A DNA stretch of 64,000 nt from Klebsiella grimontii (GCF_900200035.1 NZ_FZTC01000052.1:62001-126000), one strand, 5' to 3'. Shown: positions 13,848-22,702, numbered from the stretch's first letter. Notes: generated by a model from the sequence alone, not told the origin. Made by a program: numbers and translations.

Positions 13848-13970
13848 ATGGTGAAGGGAATATTTTCCGCCGCTATTTTATTGATCCGGATTATGGATTT
13901 CAGCAGAAATTCGGTTGTTTTACCTTTCCTGACCAAACCCGACAAACCCAGGCGTGGCAAGGGTTTATGA
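13848..13970 (+). pseudogene. yhgN: Remnant of yhgN (MarC family membrane protein), 5' end only
   Basis: A 40-codon frame divergent from asd reads MVKGIFSAAILLIRIMD and then drifts. This aligns with the E. coli YhgN start (MNEIISAAVLLILIMDPLGN), with about 12 identities over the first 18 aligned positions by eye. It then loses the family sequence and stops at 13968-13970. Intact YhgN has about 197 residues. Position and strand are those of yhgN in K-12, next to asd. The remaining 39 bases before the dprA-like gene, and the whole 13651-13847 stretch, show no other gene. Confidence is limited by the short match. Confidence 0.6.
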
Positions 13971-14008
13971 GCCGTATGACGTTTGTCGTATCTCTTATTA
14001 CGCAGGTT

Positions 14009-15214
14009 TTAGCGGGATGCAAAGCTTATCTGATACCGCTGCGGATCGGTTAGCTTGTTAATAACTTTCTCCTGCTCGGCTCTAACCAGCCACTCACGTA
14101 GCTGTGAAGGGAGCACGTTCAGCTCCTCGCTCAGCTTTTGCAGAGAAACCGGCTGTTGTGCCAGCCGACGCATTTCAGCCAGAAAGAGCTGATAAAACGG
14201 ATCAGAAGAGGTGTGATACCCCGCGGGCGATTCATAAAGCGAATATTGCTCGACGCTTTGAGTCAACAGGGCTGAGGGGGGGTTAGGCTGCGGTAATAAA
14301 AGCTGCTGCGGTTCAATATCGAGGGCATCTTCACTACACCAGGCGCCTCCCAGTTGAACCAGAAGCGCATTCGATGATTCAGGATCATCCGAGGGCTTTA
14401 CCCAGACGGTTCCCCAGCGATGTTTTAGCGCCTCTTTTGCACCGGTGATGGTTCCACCTTTAGTACCCGCATGGACAACCAGCGCGGCTTCGGCCAGGGA
14501 GTAAATATATCGGTTTCGCGCCATCGCATTCGCAACGCTGAAGCCACCCTCCGGATAAAAAGGTGAGATGAGCACCAGCCTGCCATCCATAAGCCCCTTA
14601 CGCCACTTTGCCGAGGTTGAAGCCCGCAGCAGGCTATCCGCCAGCACGCCGGTCGCGCTTCCTCCTGCTTCGAGCGCAGAGATCATGGCACACTCATCAA
14701 TGCCGCGGGCCCCGCCGGAAACAATATTCACCCCTTGCGCTGCGGCTTTGCTGGCGAGCTGTTGCGTAAAATGCAAATCATCAGGAAGCGCCGCGCGTGA
14801 ACCGACAACCGCCAGCCCGCCGCTTTGCAGCAATGCACGATTACCACAGCCAAAAATGACCGGCGGCGAATCATTTTTTAGCGTTGCTTTTAAACGGCAC
14901 GGATAATCCTCGTCAGCGCGCGTGACCACCCATAACCCTGCCCGCTGCCATTTATCTAGCGCCAGCGCCAGGCTATGACCGCGTGCTAACAGTCCGATAA
15001 TCCGCGTAACGGGAATTTTCGGATCCTGCCAGGCCATTAACCGAATACCGACCTCTGGCGTTAATAGATCCGCTGGCGACATGCGCTGATGCCTTAACCA
15101 AAGCGCCAGCCTTCCCCACTCAGCAAGGCTTAACGGCTGGTGCTCATGCGCCTGCCCTGCCGAAAAGTGACAGGTGAGTAAAAGCGTGGCTTGCGCGATC
15201 GCGGTAAGGTTCAT
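14009..15214 (-). CDS. DprA/Smf-like SLOG-fold protein, partner of the RecQ-PRTase gene
   Basis: 401-residue protein with a DprA-type Rossmann (SLOG) domain. VGSR is at 137-140, SGGARGIDE at 166-174, MARNRYIYSLAEAALVV at 231-247 and GTKGGTITGA at 250-259, in the order and spacing of DprA. An N-terminal helical region (1-95) and a C-terminal winged-helix-like tail (about 345-390) flank it. Housekeeping DprA lies elsewhere in enterobacteria (beside def/fmt), so this is probably a paralogue. Its ATG overlaps the helicase stop as ATGA, which fixes the start at 15214 rather than an upstream ATG. DprA proteins load RecA on single-stranded DNA; whether this one does is unknown. Confidence 0.9.
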   Translation of the reverse strand: MNLTAIAQATLLLTCHFSAGQAHEHQPLSLAEWGRLALWLRHQRMSPADLLTPEVGIRLMAWQDPKIPVTRIIGLLARGHSLALALDKWQRAGLWVVTRADEDYPCRLKATLKNDSPPVIFGCGNRALLQSGGLAVVGSRAALPDDLHFTQQLASKAAAQGVNIVSGGARGIDECAMISALEAGGSATGVLADSLLRASTSAKWRKGLMDGRLVLISPFYPEGGFSVANAMARNRYIYSLAEAALVVHAGTKGGTITGAKEALKHRWGTVWVKPSDDPESSNALLVQLGGAWCSEDALDIEPQQLLLPQPNPPSALLTQSVEQYSLYESPAGYHTSSDPFYQLFLAEMRRLAQQPVSLQKLSEELNVLPSQLREWLVRAEQEKVINKLTDPQRYQISFASR

Positions 15215-17310
15215 CCATTTTTCACCGAAGTTGATGCAAGGGCTACCGGATACACTTTTTCGCATCCGGCCTGACGCAGCAGTGCTGCAAGTACGGTCAT
15301 AGTCCATCCAGAGTCAATGAGGTCATCAACCAAAAGAACAGGACCATCCGGCAGCGCTGAGTTTACCTGAAAAACGCCATCCAGATTCTGGCACTGATGA
15401 TAGCGGTTTTGCTGTAATTTCTGCGGCTGATTGTCCCTGACCTTAACAATGGCATCAACAAAAGGAAGTTCTAAAAGTTGCGCCAGACGCCGGGCAAAAT
15501 CAGGAACAAGCTCGGGGTGCTGTAAAGAAGGCGCACAGCAAACCCAACTCGGCGGCGGATTTGGTGCCCAGCGGTCAGAAATCATTTCAGCCAACCCGGC
15601 AACCAGACTATCGGAAAAAAAGCCACGATGTTTATCTCTCGCGACTTCCGCTCCCCAACCGGAATCTCCCCATCGTGATAAAACGCGCCCTTCTTCAGCG
15701 CGTAGCGAATCCGGAAAATTCCCCTGAAAGCCATAGGTACTGAAAGCCCCAGCAGCAACCTGCCTGTTCAGTATCAGCGGGAGATCGGCACGCTGAAGAA
15801 AGAGATTTGCCGACTCAAGCAAAGAACGATCTTCACGATAATCTAAAAGATGATGCTTTTGGCAGGAACTACATTGCCCGCAACGTTCTGTTGTTGGTTC
15901 ATCCAGCGCGCGTTGGATAAACGCCATTTTGCATTCATCCGTAGCGATATACTGCCTGACTTCCTGCCATTCAGTCTCCCGCTGCCGGGTGAGATGATCA
16001 ATACGCTGCTGGTTGAACGCAAATGGTACAGCCGTGCGATACCAGCGCCGGTTCTCCAGCAACACCGGAGAAGGGTATTCAACACTCAGTAATTTGATCG
16101 TTTTTTCAATTTGACCGTAGCGCAGATTAGTTCGCGCTTCAATATCGCGAAGCGTCAGCCCATCGCTGCTTTCAAGCACCTGTAACACCTCAGCAATCTG
16201 ACTTTGCGTTGGGAAAGCGGACTGGCGAAAATAATCATGAATCGCGCTATCTTCTTCTCCCGTCAACAGGATCCCTGATGCATGGTCTATTCCGCGCCCA
16301 GCGCGCCCTACCTGTTGGTAGTAACCCACGATCGACCCCGGAGCCTGATAATGAATGACAAAACTTAAATCCGGTTTGTCATAACCCATTCCCAATGCGG
16401 TCGTCGCCACCAGCACCTTAAGCTCATTACCCTGTAGCGCATTCTCCAGATATTCTCTGGTCGCGTTGGTATCATTAAACCCTGGATGGACCACGCCGCT
16501 ATAGTAGGCCTGAGCATTAATAGCGTTTTGCCTGAGCCATCGAGCGACCAGATCGGCATCTCGCGTCGTTAAGGTATAAACGATGCCAGCGCCGGGAAAT
16601 TCGGGGATCGTGCCCGCCAGCCAGGCCAGCCGTGAAGGCTGGTCGCGCAAAGTCAGTACATCCAGCGCCAGGCTTTTACGCGATAACGTTCCTCGTTGAA
16701 TGACGATGTCGCCAATTTGCTGTTGGATATCAGTCACGACTCGCTGATTCGCCGTAGCCGTGGTACCCAGAACAGGTGTATTAGCGGGTAGCTGACGCAG
16801 GATATCCAGAATACGTCGATAATCAGGGCGGAAATCATGCCCCCAGTCAGAAATACAGTGGGCTTCATCCACAACCAACATCGAAATGCGATCCCCTACG
16901 GGCGCTAAAACCGATTGAATGAAATCCTGATTCGCCAGCCGCTCAGGTGAAATTAATAAGCAATCGAGTTCGCCGGCGACAAGCTGTCGGGTGATAAGCA
17001 GCCACTCATCCCTGTTCGTTGAATTCAGCGTTTCAGCCCGAATGCCCAGCCGTTCCGCAGCCAGCACCTGGTTTCGCATCAAAGCCAGCAGGGGTGAAAC
17101 TATTATTGTTGGCCCCCTACCGCGATCGCGGAAAATCTTCGTACTAATAAAGTAGACTGCGCTTTTCCCCCACCCAGTACGCTGCACAACCAGCAACTTT
17201 CGCCCATAATTAACTAAAGTATCAATAGCTTCCCATTGCCCTTCGCGAAAGCTTGCAGCAGGATTTGCCAGCATCCGTTGCAAAAGCTGCTCTGCGCCGA
17301 ATTTGTCCAT
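15211..17310 (-). CDS. RecQ-family helicase fused to a C-terminal phosphoribosyltransferase-like domain
   Basis: 699 residues. The helicase core has Walker A TGWGKS (45-50), DEAH (148-151), GTTATA (182-187) and motif VI QQVGRAGRG (332-340). A RecQ-type zinc cluster follows (C460, C477, C480, C483). Residues 500-650 show no domain I recognise, and the C-terminus has a PRPP-loop motif VLLVDDLIDSGWT (658-670), as in ComF-like phosphoribosyltransferases. The usual RecQ HRDC domain is absent. Start: ATG at 17310 with AAGG nine bases upstream; an in-frame GTG at 17316 sits too close to that site. First gene of a two-gene operon with the DprA-like gene. Spot counts near 52% GC are lower than in the glg genes. 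Confidence 0.92.
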   Translation of the reverse strand: MDKFGAEQLLQRMLANPAASFREGQWEAIDTLVNYGRKLLVVQRTGWGKSAVYFISTKIFRDRGRGPTIIVSPLLALMRNQVLAAERLGIRAETLNSTNRDEWLLITRQLVAGELDCLLISPERLANQDFIQSVLAPVGDRISMLVVDEAHCISDWGHDFRPDYRRILDILRQLPANTPVLGTTATANQRVVTDIQQQIGDIVIQRGTLSRKSLALDVLTLRDQPSRLAWLAGTIPEFPGAGIVYTLTTRDADLVARWLRQNAINAQAYYSGVVHPGFNDTNATREYLENALQGNELKVLVATTALGMGYDKPDLSFVIHYQAPGSIVGYYQQVGRAGRGIDHASGILLTGEEDSAIHDYFRQSAFPTQSQIAEVLQVLESSDGLTLRDIEARTNLRYGQIEKTIKLLSVEYPSPVLLENRRWYRTAVPFAFNQQRIDHLTRQRETEWQEVRQYIATDECKMAFIQRALDEPTTERCGQCSSCQKHHLLDYREDRSLLESANLFLQRADLPLILNRQVAAGAFSTYGFQGNFPDSLRAEEGRVLSRWGDSGWGAEVARDKHRGFFSDSLVAGLAEMISDRWAPNPPPSWVCCAPSLQHPELVPDFARRLAQLLELPFVDAIVKVRDNQPQKLQQNRYHQCQNLDGVFQVNSALPDGPVLLVDDLIDSGWTMTVLAALLRQAGCEKVYPVALASTSVKNG

Positions 17311-17401
17311 AATCACGCGCCTTTTCAGATGAATTTATGCGCATTTAGCGGGAAGGGAAAAGAAACGAAGATGACTGAAATCAAGAAATGATGCTAAAAA
17401 G

Positions 17402-17441
17402 GAAAGGAAAGAGTAGCGCTGCGAGCGTGCTCGTAGCGCTA
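17402..17441 (-). terminator. Strong hairpin after gntU, probable terminator
   Basis: A 13-bp stem with one wobble pair (17414-17426 with 17429-17441) and a 2-base loop lies 14 nt after the gntU stop. On the minus strand it is followed by a T/C-rich stretch (CTCTTTCCTTTCC) rather than a pure T-run. It separates gntU from the RecQ-like operon downstream; the 17311-17400 interval should hold that operon's promoter, which I could not define. Confidence 0.6.
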
Positions 17442-17454
17442 TGTATGGCAAGGG

Positions 17455-18795
17455 TTAACTCAACAACGTAAACGCAATCATACCGACTATCGCCCCGACG
17501 GTGCCGAGGATAGTTTCCATCATCGTCCATGTCTTCAGCGTTTGCGCTTCGGTCGCGCCGGTAAACTTACCGAACAGCCAGAAGCCCGCGTCGTTAACGT
17601 GGCTGACGACGATAGAGCCGCCGGCGATGCAGATGGAGAGCGCCGCCATCTGCGCGCCGCTGTAGTGCAGCTGTTCAATAACCGGCATGACCAGACCGAC
17701 GGCCGTCAGGCAGGCAACGGTCGCGGAGCCCTGAATAATACGTACCGCCGCCGCCAGCACGAAGCAGGTGATCGCAATCGGCAGGCCCATCCCGGTCAGC
17801 GCTTCGCCGAGCGCCGGCCCCACGCCGGAGTCGACCAGCACCTGTTTGAACACGCCGCCCGCACCGATCACCAGCAGAATAATGCCCGCTGGCTGGAGCG
17901 CATGACCGCAAATCTCCATCACCCGGTCTTTCGCCATCCCCTGACGCACCGCCAGGCCATAGATAGCCACCAGGCAGGCAACCAGAATCGCGGTAAACGG
18001 ATGACCGATAAACTCAAACCATTCATAGGCGGTAGAGCCTTCCGGCACAAAGCGCGCGGCAATGGTTTTCAGGCCAACCAGCACCAGCGGGAGCAAAATT
18101 AAGGCCAGGCTGAAGCCGAAGGACGGCATTTTGCCTTCGCCGAGGTGCGGCTCGCTAATATCGTCAGGCGTATGCAGCTCAACGTAGCGGCTGATAAAAT
18201 TACCCCACAGCGGCCCGGCAATAATCATCCCCGGGATCGCGGCGCACAGGCCAATCAGGATCATCCAGCCAAAGTCGGCGTGCATCTGCGATGCCAGCAG
18301 CATCGGCGCAGGCCCCGGCAGCAGGAACGCCGCCGCGGCGGCCACCCCGGCAAACAGCGGGATCACCAGCTTCACAAGGTTGGTACCGGTATGACGCGCC
18401 ATTGAGAACGCCACGCTGATCAGCAGCACGATCGCCACTTCGAAAAACAACGGCAGCGCGCAGATAAGGCCGGCCAGGCCTATTGCATAGTGGGCGCGAC
18501 TATGGCCGAAAGATTTCAACATCTTGACGGCAATCTGGTCGACCGCGCCGGTTTCATGCAGGATCTTCCCGAACATTGCCCCTAGCGCGACGACGATAGC
18601 CAGAAAGCCCAGCGTGCCGCCCATGCCTTTTTCCATCGTCGCCGCGATCTTGTCCAACGGCATTCCGGAAAAAAGCCCTGCTCCAATAGAAACCACCATC
18701 AAAGCCACGAAGGCATGCATACGCGCCTTCATCACTAAAAACAGCAGCAGCAAAACGGAGCCGACTGCTGTTAAAACAAGCGTTAATGTACTCAC
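17455..18795 (-). CDS. gntU: Low-affinity gluconate transporter GntU
   Basis: Inner-membrane gluconate:H+ symporter of the GntP family; 446 residues as in E. coli, nearly all hydrophobic helices. PLFFEVAIVLLISVAFSMARHTG and VNDAGFWLFGKFTG are family-typical. It begins with GTG overlapping the gntK stop (TAGTG), so it is translationally coupled to the kinase that phosphorylates its substrate. Repressed by GntR through operators upstream of gntK. Confidence 0.97.
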   Translation of the reverse strand: MSTLTLVLTAVGSVLLLLFLVMKARMHAFVALMVVSIGAGLFSGMPLDKIAATMEKGMGGTLGFLAIVVALGAMFGKILHETGAVDQIAVKMLKSFGHSRAHYAIGLAGLICALPLFFEVAIVLLISVAFSMARHTGTNLVKLVIPLFAGVAAAAAFLLPGPAPMLLASQMHADFGWMILIGLCAAIPGMIIAGPLWGNFISRYVELHTPDDISEPHLGEGKMPSFGFSLALILLPLVLVGLKTIAARFVPEGSTAYEWFEFIGHPFTAILVACLVAIYGLAVRQGMAKDRVMEICGHALQPAGIILLVIGAGGVFKQVLVDSGVGPALGEALTGMGLPIAITCFVLAAAVRIIQGSATVACLTAVGLVMPVIEQLHYSGAQMAALSICIAGGSIVVSHVNDAGFWLFGKFTGATEAQTLKTWTMMETILGTVGAIVGMIAFTLLS

Positions 18796-19325
18796 TATTT
18801 ACTGCCTTTGTTGATCACCTCAATGGTGCTGGCGACCACGCCTTCCAATGACTGGTCGATATCGACGATTAAAACATCGTTTTCATCCGTGCCCGGCTCT
18901 TGCAGCGTTTCAAACTGCGTAACCAACATCTGGGTTTTAAAGAAGTGGCCTTTACGCGCCTTCAGACGTTGTTCGATAACCTCGAAATCGCCTTTCAGGT
19001 AGATAAAAGAGAGGTTCGGGTTGCCTTTACGCAGGATGTCGCGATAGCTCTTTTTCAGGGCGGAGCAGACAATCAGCGACACTTTATTGGTACGCTGCAT
19101 GGCAAACGCGGCATCGTTCAGCGCCTGCAGCCACGGGGTGCGGTCATCGTCATTTAACGGTTCGCCGGAAGCCATCTTGTTGATGTTGCTGCGCGGATGC
19201 AGAAAGTCGCCGTCGAGAAACGCGGCGTGCAGTTGATGCGCCACTTCGCTGGCGACAGCGGATTTGCCGCTGCCGGAAACGCCCATCAGGACATAGATGT
19301 GGTGATCATGGTTAGTCGTGCTCAA
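18795..19325 (-). CDS. gntK: Gluconokinase GntK
   Basis: Cytoplasmic ATP:gluconate kinase producing 6-phosphogluconate for the Entner-Doudoroff and pentose phosphate pathways. The protein has 176 residues (E. coli 175). The P-loop GVSGSGKS is at about 15-22, and the DGDFLHPRSNI motif binds substrate in this P-loop kinase family. First gene of gntKU, under GntR operators and a CRP site in the 180-nt gap to gntR. Confidence 0.97.
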   Translation of the reverse strand: MSTTNHDHHIYVLMGVSGSGKSAVASEVAHQLHAAFLDGDFLHPRSNINKMASGEPLNDDDRTPWLQALNDAAFAMQRTNKVSLIVCSALKKSYRDILRKGNPNLSFIYLKGDFEVIEQRLKARKGHFFKTQMLVTQFETLQEPGTDENDVLIVDIDQSLEGVVASTIEVINKGSK

Positions 19326-19397
19326 AGCTTCCTCCCACTGGACACATACGCGCAGCTGGCAGCGTTTAACGGCGTGAAATACTGGCGTACAGATTGA

Positions 19398-19427
19398 TTG
19401 TTACGGGTAACTGTTATCGGTAACATT
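19398..19427. promoter_or_regulatory. Tandem GntR operators upstream of gntK
   Basis: Two adjacent near-palindromes, GTTACGGGTAAC (19400-19411) and TGTTATCGGTAACA (19412-19425), match the GntR consensus ATGTTACCSRTAACAT. They abut with their centres 13 bases apart, 73 nt upstream of the gntK start. GntR bound here would block gntKU until gluconate is present, as known in E. coli. Confidence 0.8.
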
Positions 19428-19478
19428 GTCATGCCGGAGTTGTGGAGAAGCAATAACCATTCGTGCCAGATGTGAATA

Positions 19479-19496
19479 TGTGTGATCTACTTCAAA
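19479..19496 (-). promoter_or_regulatory. CRP-binding site upstream of gntKU
   Basis: On the minus strand TTTGAAGTAGATCACA fits the CRP pattern TGTGA-N6-TCACA with a perfect TCACA half. It lies about 60 bases further from gntK than the GntR operators, consistent with cAMP-CRP activation of gntKU. Confidence 0.6.
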
Positions 19497-19505
19497 TTTG
19501 TCAGT

Positions 19506-20501
19506 TTAAATAGATCCGCCCGGTGACAATGTGAAACCTAAATCTAACATCTTAGGCGTCACCGCTTCACCGCGTATCCGCGCCAGCAGACGTTCTGCGC
19601 CAATCCGCCCCATCCGCTCGCGCGGCGTCAGCACGCTGGCCAGACGCGGCTCCATCACCTGGCCGATATCGTGGCCGTGGAAACCGGCAATCGCCATATC
19701 GTCAGGGATTTTCAGCCCCAGGCGCTGGCACTCAAACGCCGCGCCGACCGCAAGGTCATCGTTGGTACAGAATATGCCGTCAAGCTGCGGATATTCACGA
19801 CGCGCCTGGCGCATCAGCTCAATCCCCGAGGAATAAGAGGAAGACTGCTCAACCATCACGCTGTAGGGCGTCATCCCGGCATCAAGCATCGCCTGCTCGT
19901 ACCCCTTCTGTTTGATGATAGTACGTTCATCAAGACGTGCGCCAAGATAGGCTACGTGACGGTGGCCATGATTGATAATCGCCGCGGTCATCTGCCGGGC
20001 CGCTTCAAAGTTATCAAAGCCGACGGCGATATCGAGACACGGCGACTGGCTGTCCATCAGTTCCACGACCGGGATCCCTGCGACCTCGATCATCTTCAGG
20101 GTGCGCGGCGTGTGGGTTCGTTCGGTGAGGATCAGGCCGTCAATGTTCCAGGAGAGCATGGATTCCAGACGTTTTTCTTCCATTTCCGGCTTATAGCCGT
20201 AGTGCGCCAGCATCGTCTGGTAACCGAAAGAGTCAGTCACGCTTTCAATACCGCGCAGCACTTCTGAGAAAACCTGGTTGGTTAACGAGGGCAACAACAC
20301 GCCAATGGCGCGGCTGGTGGCATTAGAGAGGATGTCAGGGGCGCGATTAGGAATATAACCCAGTTCATCGAGAGCAACGGCTATCTTGCCACGCAGCGCT
20401 TCGGAAACCTGTTCCGGGTTACGTAAATAGCGACTGACCGTCATTTTGGTCACGCCGACAAGATCGGCTACATCCTGAAGTACGGGTCTTTTCTTTTTCA
20501 T
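19506..20501 (-). CDS. gntR: Gluconate repressor GntR
   Basis: LacI-family repressor of 331 residues, the E. coli length. The N-terminal helix-turn-helix reads LQDVADLVGVTKMTVSRYLRNP, followed by a hinge and a periplasmic-binding-protein-like effector domain that senses gluconate. ATG at 20501 gives the E. coli N-terminus MKKKRPVLQDV; the frame stays open upstream to 20552 without family similarity. It is in the same direction as gntKU but separated by 180 nt that hold the operators, so transcription is likely independent. Confidence 0.97.
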   Translation of the reverse strand: MKKKRPVLQDVADLVGVTKMTVSRYLRNPEQVSEALRGKIAVALDELGYIPNRAPDILSNATSRAIGVLLPSLTNQVFSEVLRGIESVTDSFGYQTMLAHYGYKPEMEEKRLESMLSWNIDGLILTERTHTPRTLKMIEVAGIPVVELMDSQSPCLDIAVGFDNFEAARQMTAAIINHGHRHVAYLGARLDERTIIKQKGYEQAMLDAGMTPYSVMVEQSSSYSSGIELMRQARREYPQLDGIFCTNDDLAVGAAFECQRLGLKIPDDMAIAGFHGHDIGQVMEPRLASVLTPRERMGRIGAERLLARIRGEAVTPKMLDLGFTLSPGGSI

Positions 20502-20615
20502 CGTCCTGACTGCGATCAACGGGGAAACATTTTCCCAGTTTATCACGGACAAAGCGCAACCTTCCCTAACATCCGGAAAGGTTGCGCAATTTATTTAGAC
20601 CCGATCGGAGAACGA

Positions 20616-21311
20616 TCAGACGGGCGGCAGATCGAACAGCAGAATTTCGCTATCGCTGTCGGCGTGTACGGAAATCGCCTGCTCGTCCCAAATTGCCAGG
20701 CCATCGCTGGTGGTGGCTTTCGTTCCGTTGATGGTGACTTCACCTTTCACCACCTGGATCCACACCCGACGTTCAGCGGCAATCTGGTGCACCGACTGCT
20801 CATCTTTCAGCAGCGCCCAGCGGTACAGCTCCATATCCTGGTACACCTTCAGCGAACCTTCACGAGCATCCGGCGACAGTACCAGCTGTTTGCCCTGCGC
20901 GGCGTCAAAGCGGCGCTGTTCGTAGCGCGGCGTGATGCCATTTTTTTCCGGCATAATCCAGATCTGGTACAGATGCAGTTTTTCCGTGGCGCTTGGGTTG
21001 TACTCAGAGTGACGAACTCCGGTACCCGCGCTCATGATCTGGAACTCGCCCGCCGGCACCTGCTCTTTATTCCCCATGCTGTCCTGGTGCTCAACGGCGC
21101 CTTCCAGCACGTAGGTCAGGATTTCCATGTCCTTGTGCGGATGGGTACCGAAGCCCTGGCCGGCATCAATCACGTCGTCATTGATTACCCGCAGCGCCGA
21201 GAAGCCCATAAAGTTAGGGTCGTAATAGTTCGCGAAAGAGAAAGTATGCCAGGAATCCAGCCAGCCGTGGTTAGCGTGGCCGCGTTCGTTAGCTTTGCGT
21301 AAATAGATCAT
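20616..21311 (-). CDS. yhhW: Pirin-like quercetin 2,3-dioxygenase YhhW
   Basis: Bicupin of the pirin family, 231 residues as in E. coli. The metal-binding cupin signature GTHPHKDMEILTYVLEGAVEHQDS is visible at about 55-78. The E. coli protein cleaves quercetin in vitro; its physiological substrate is unknown. Separated from yhhX by 121 nt containing a 9-bp inverted repeat (21386-21394 with 21414-21422) and a small palindrome beside the yhhX stop. Confidence 0.95.
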   Translation of the reverse strand: MIYLRKANERGHANHGWLDSWHTFSFANYYDPNFMGFSALRVINDDVIDAGQGFGTHPHKDMEILTYVLEGAVEHQDSMGNKEQVPAGEFQIMSAGTGVRHSEYNPSATEKLHLYQIWIMPEKNGITPRYEQRRFDAAQGKQLVLSPDAREGSLKVYQDMELYRWALLKDEQSVHQIAAERRVWIQVVKGEVTINGTKATTSDGLAIWDEQAISVHADSDSEILLFDLPPV

Positions 21312-21432
21312 GTTGCACCCCCGTATGTTTTCGATGGACTCAGTGTGGACCCAATCGCCAAACGATCATAGAGGGTGAAAATTGACTCCTCTGTTCAAAA
21401 AATATGAATGAGTACAGAGGAGCCATGATGGC

Positions 21433-22470
21433 TTATCGGCTAAGGGTAATTGTGGCAGGTGATGGCTGTTCAAAGCCGCGTTCGAGGATCTCCAGGTTTG
21501 TGAGAACTTCAGATTCCTTGACGAAATTTGGCTGACCGTTAACCAGGGTTTCATACAGCGAATCATAGACCCGCCCATAGTCGCCGCTTTCAAGCGGGAT
21601 CTCTTCCCGTACGGTTTCACCCGCCTCATTGACGTACTCCAGCAGGCCAACCGTCTCATCCGCGCCGAATCCCGGCTCGCCCGGCATAATATTGGCCTTC
21701 AGGCTGGTCTCCTGCTGGTCGATACCGTATTTAATAAACGAACCTTTATGGCCATGGACGATGAATTTTGGGTAGGGCAGCTTCACCAGATGGCTGGTTT
21801 TGACAATCGCCTTCAGGTTGCCGTAGAACAGCTGGGCCTCAAAGGTATCGTCCGGGTTGGCTTTGTTGCGCAGGCTACGGATGTCGTAAGAGGCATGGTG
21901 CGGGCGACCGAACAGGGAGATAATTTGGTCCAGGGTATGGACGCCCAGGCCGTAAAACGTGCCGTCCTGAGGCAGCCCGGGCTTCCCTCCATCTACCGGA
22001 CGATAGTTGTCGAAATGGTTTTCAATCTCGACGATCTCGCCAAGCTTTCCGCTCTCAATCACTTTCTTAGTGGTCAGGAAGCAGGAGTCGAAACGACGAT
22101 TCTGGTACGGCGTGACCGTCAGTCCCTTGCTTTTCGCCAGGGCGAATAGCGTTTTTGCCTCCTCAAGCGTCGGGGTAAAGGGCTTTTCAACCAGCACATT
22201 TTTGCCCGCCTCCAGCGCTCGTTTCGCATAGGCAAAATGGCTGTCCGCGTGGGTGCAGACAATCACCAGTTTGACCTGCGGGTCGTTAAGCACTTCGTCG
22301 AGGTCGCTGGTGAAGTGGATGTGCGAATACTGCGGTGCCTGTTCTTCCGGCTTTGCGCTGCGGCGATAGATATGCGCCACGTGCCAGCGGTCTTTTCGAT
22401 GCAGGACATAGGGAAGATGGTAGCGGGTGGTGCTTTTGCCAAATCCAATAAATGCGCAGTGCAAAGTCAT
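21433..22470 (-). CDS. yhhX: Gfo/Idh/MocA-family oxidoreductase YhhX
   Basis: NAD(P)-dependent oxidoreductase of unknown substrate, 345 residues as in E. coli. The N-terminus MTLHCAFIGFGKSTTRYHLP is the Rossmann nucleotide site, and VLVEKPFTPTLEEAK carries the conserved EKP motif with the catalytic lysine. C-terminal alpha/beta domain as in the family. Upstream, 22471-22702 also carries the control region of the divergent bactofilin-like gene. Confidence 0.95.
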   Translation of the reverse strand: MTLHCAFIGFGKSTTRYHLPYVLHRKDRWHVAHIYRRSAKPEEQAPQYSHIHFTSDLDEVLNDPQVKLVIVCTHADSHFAYAKRALEAGKNVLVEKPFTPTLEEAKTLFALAKSKGLTVTPYQNRRFDSCFLTTKKVIESGKLGEIVEIENHFDNYRPVDGGKPGLPQDGTFYGLGVHTLDQIISLFGRPHHASYDIRSLRNKANPDDTFEAQLFYGNLKAIVKTSHLVKLPYPKFIVHGHKGSFIKYGIDQQETSLKANIMPGEPGFGADETVGLLEYVNEAGETVREEIPLESGDYGRVYDSLYETLVNGQPNFVKESEVLTNLEILERGFEQPSPATITLSR

Positions 22471-22585
22471 AACGCTATCCTTATTTAAGGTCTCTGCTGT
22501 TAACCATAGCGCAAGCTGGCTGCAAACTTAACCCCTTCAATGAGTGTGACAAATTCTTAAATGTTAAATTTAGCGCGCAAATTTA

Positions 22586-22614
22586 TTGACCCTGCAGGCT
22601 AAATTCTGGATAAG
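22586..22614 (+). promoter_or_regulatory. Possible promoter of the bactofilin-like gene
   Basis: TTGACC (22586-22591) is followed after 17 bases by GATAAG (22609-22614). The -35 is good and the -10 poor, so this is a tentative call. It points towards the gene at 22703. The AAAGGAG at 22680-22686 is far (16 bases) from the ATG assigned there. Confidence 0.35.
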
Positions 22615-22702
22615 AGGACCCCTCGGGAAAAGAACGTTTTTTATCCAGCGCGCCCACCGTTTCCCAAAATACGATGACTAAAGGAGTAGCCATCTCGTTC
22701 GC

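Noticed and set aside
13651-17454. Mobile-element ends around the helicase operon
   Set aside because: I looked for integrase genes, IS terminal repeats, tRNA attachment sites and direct repeats at both edges and found none.
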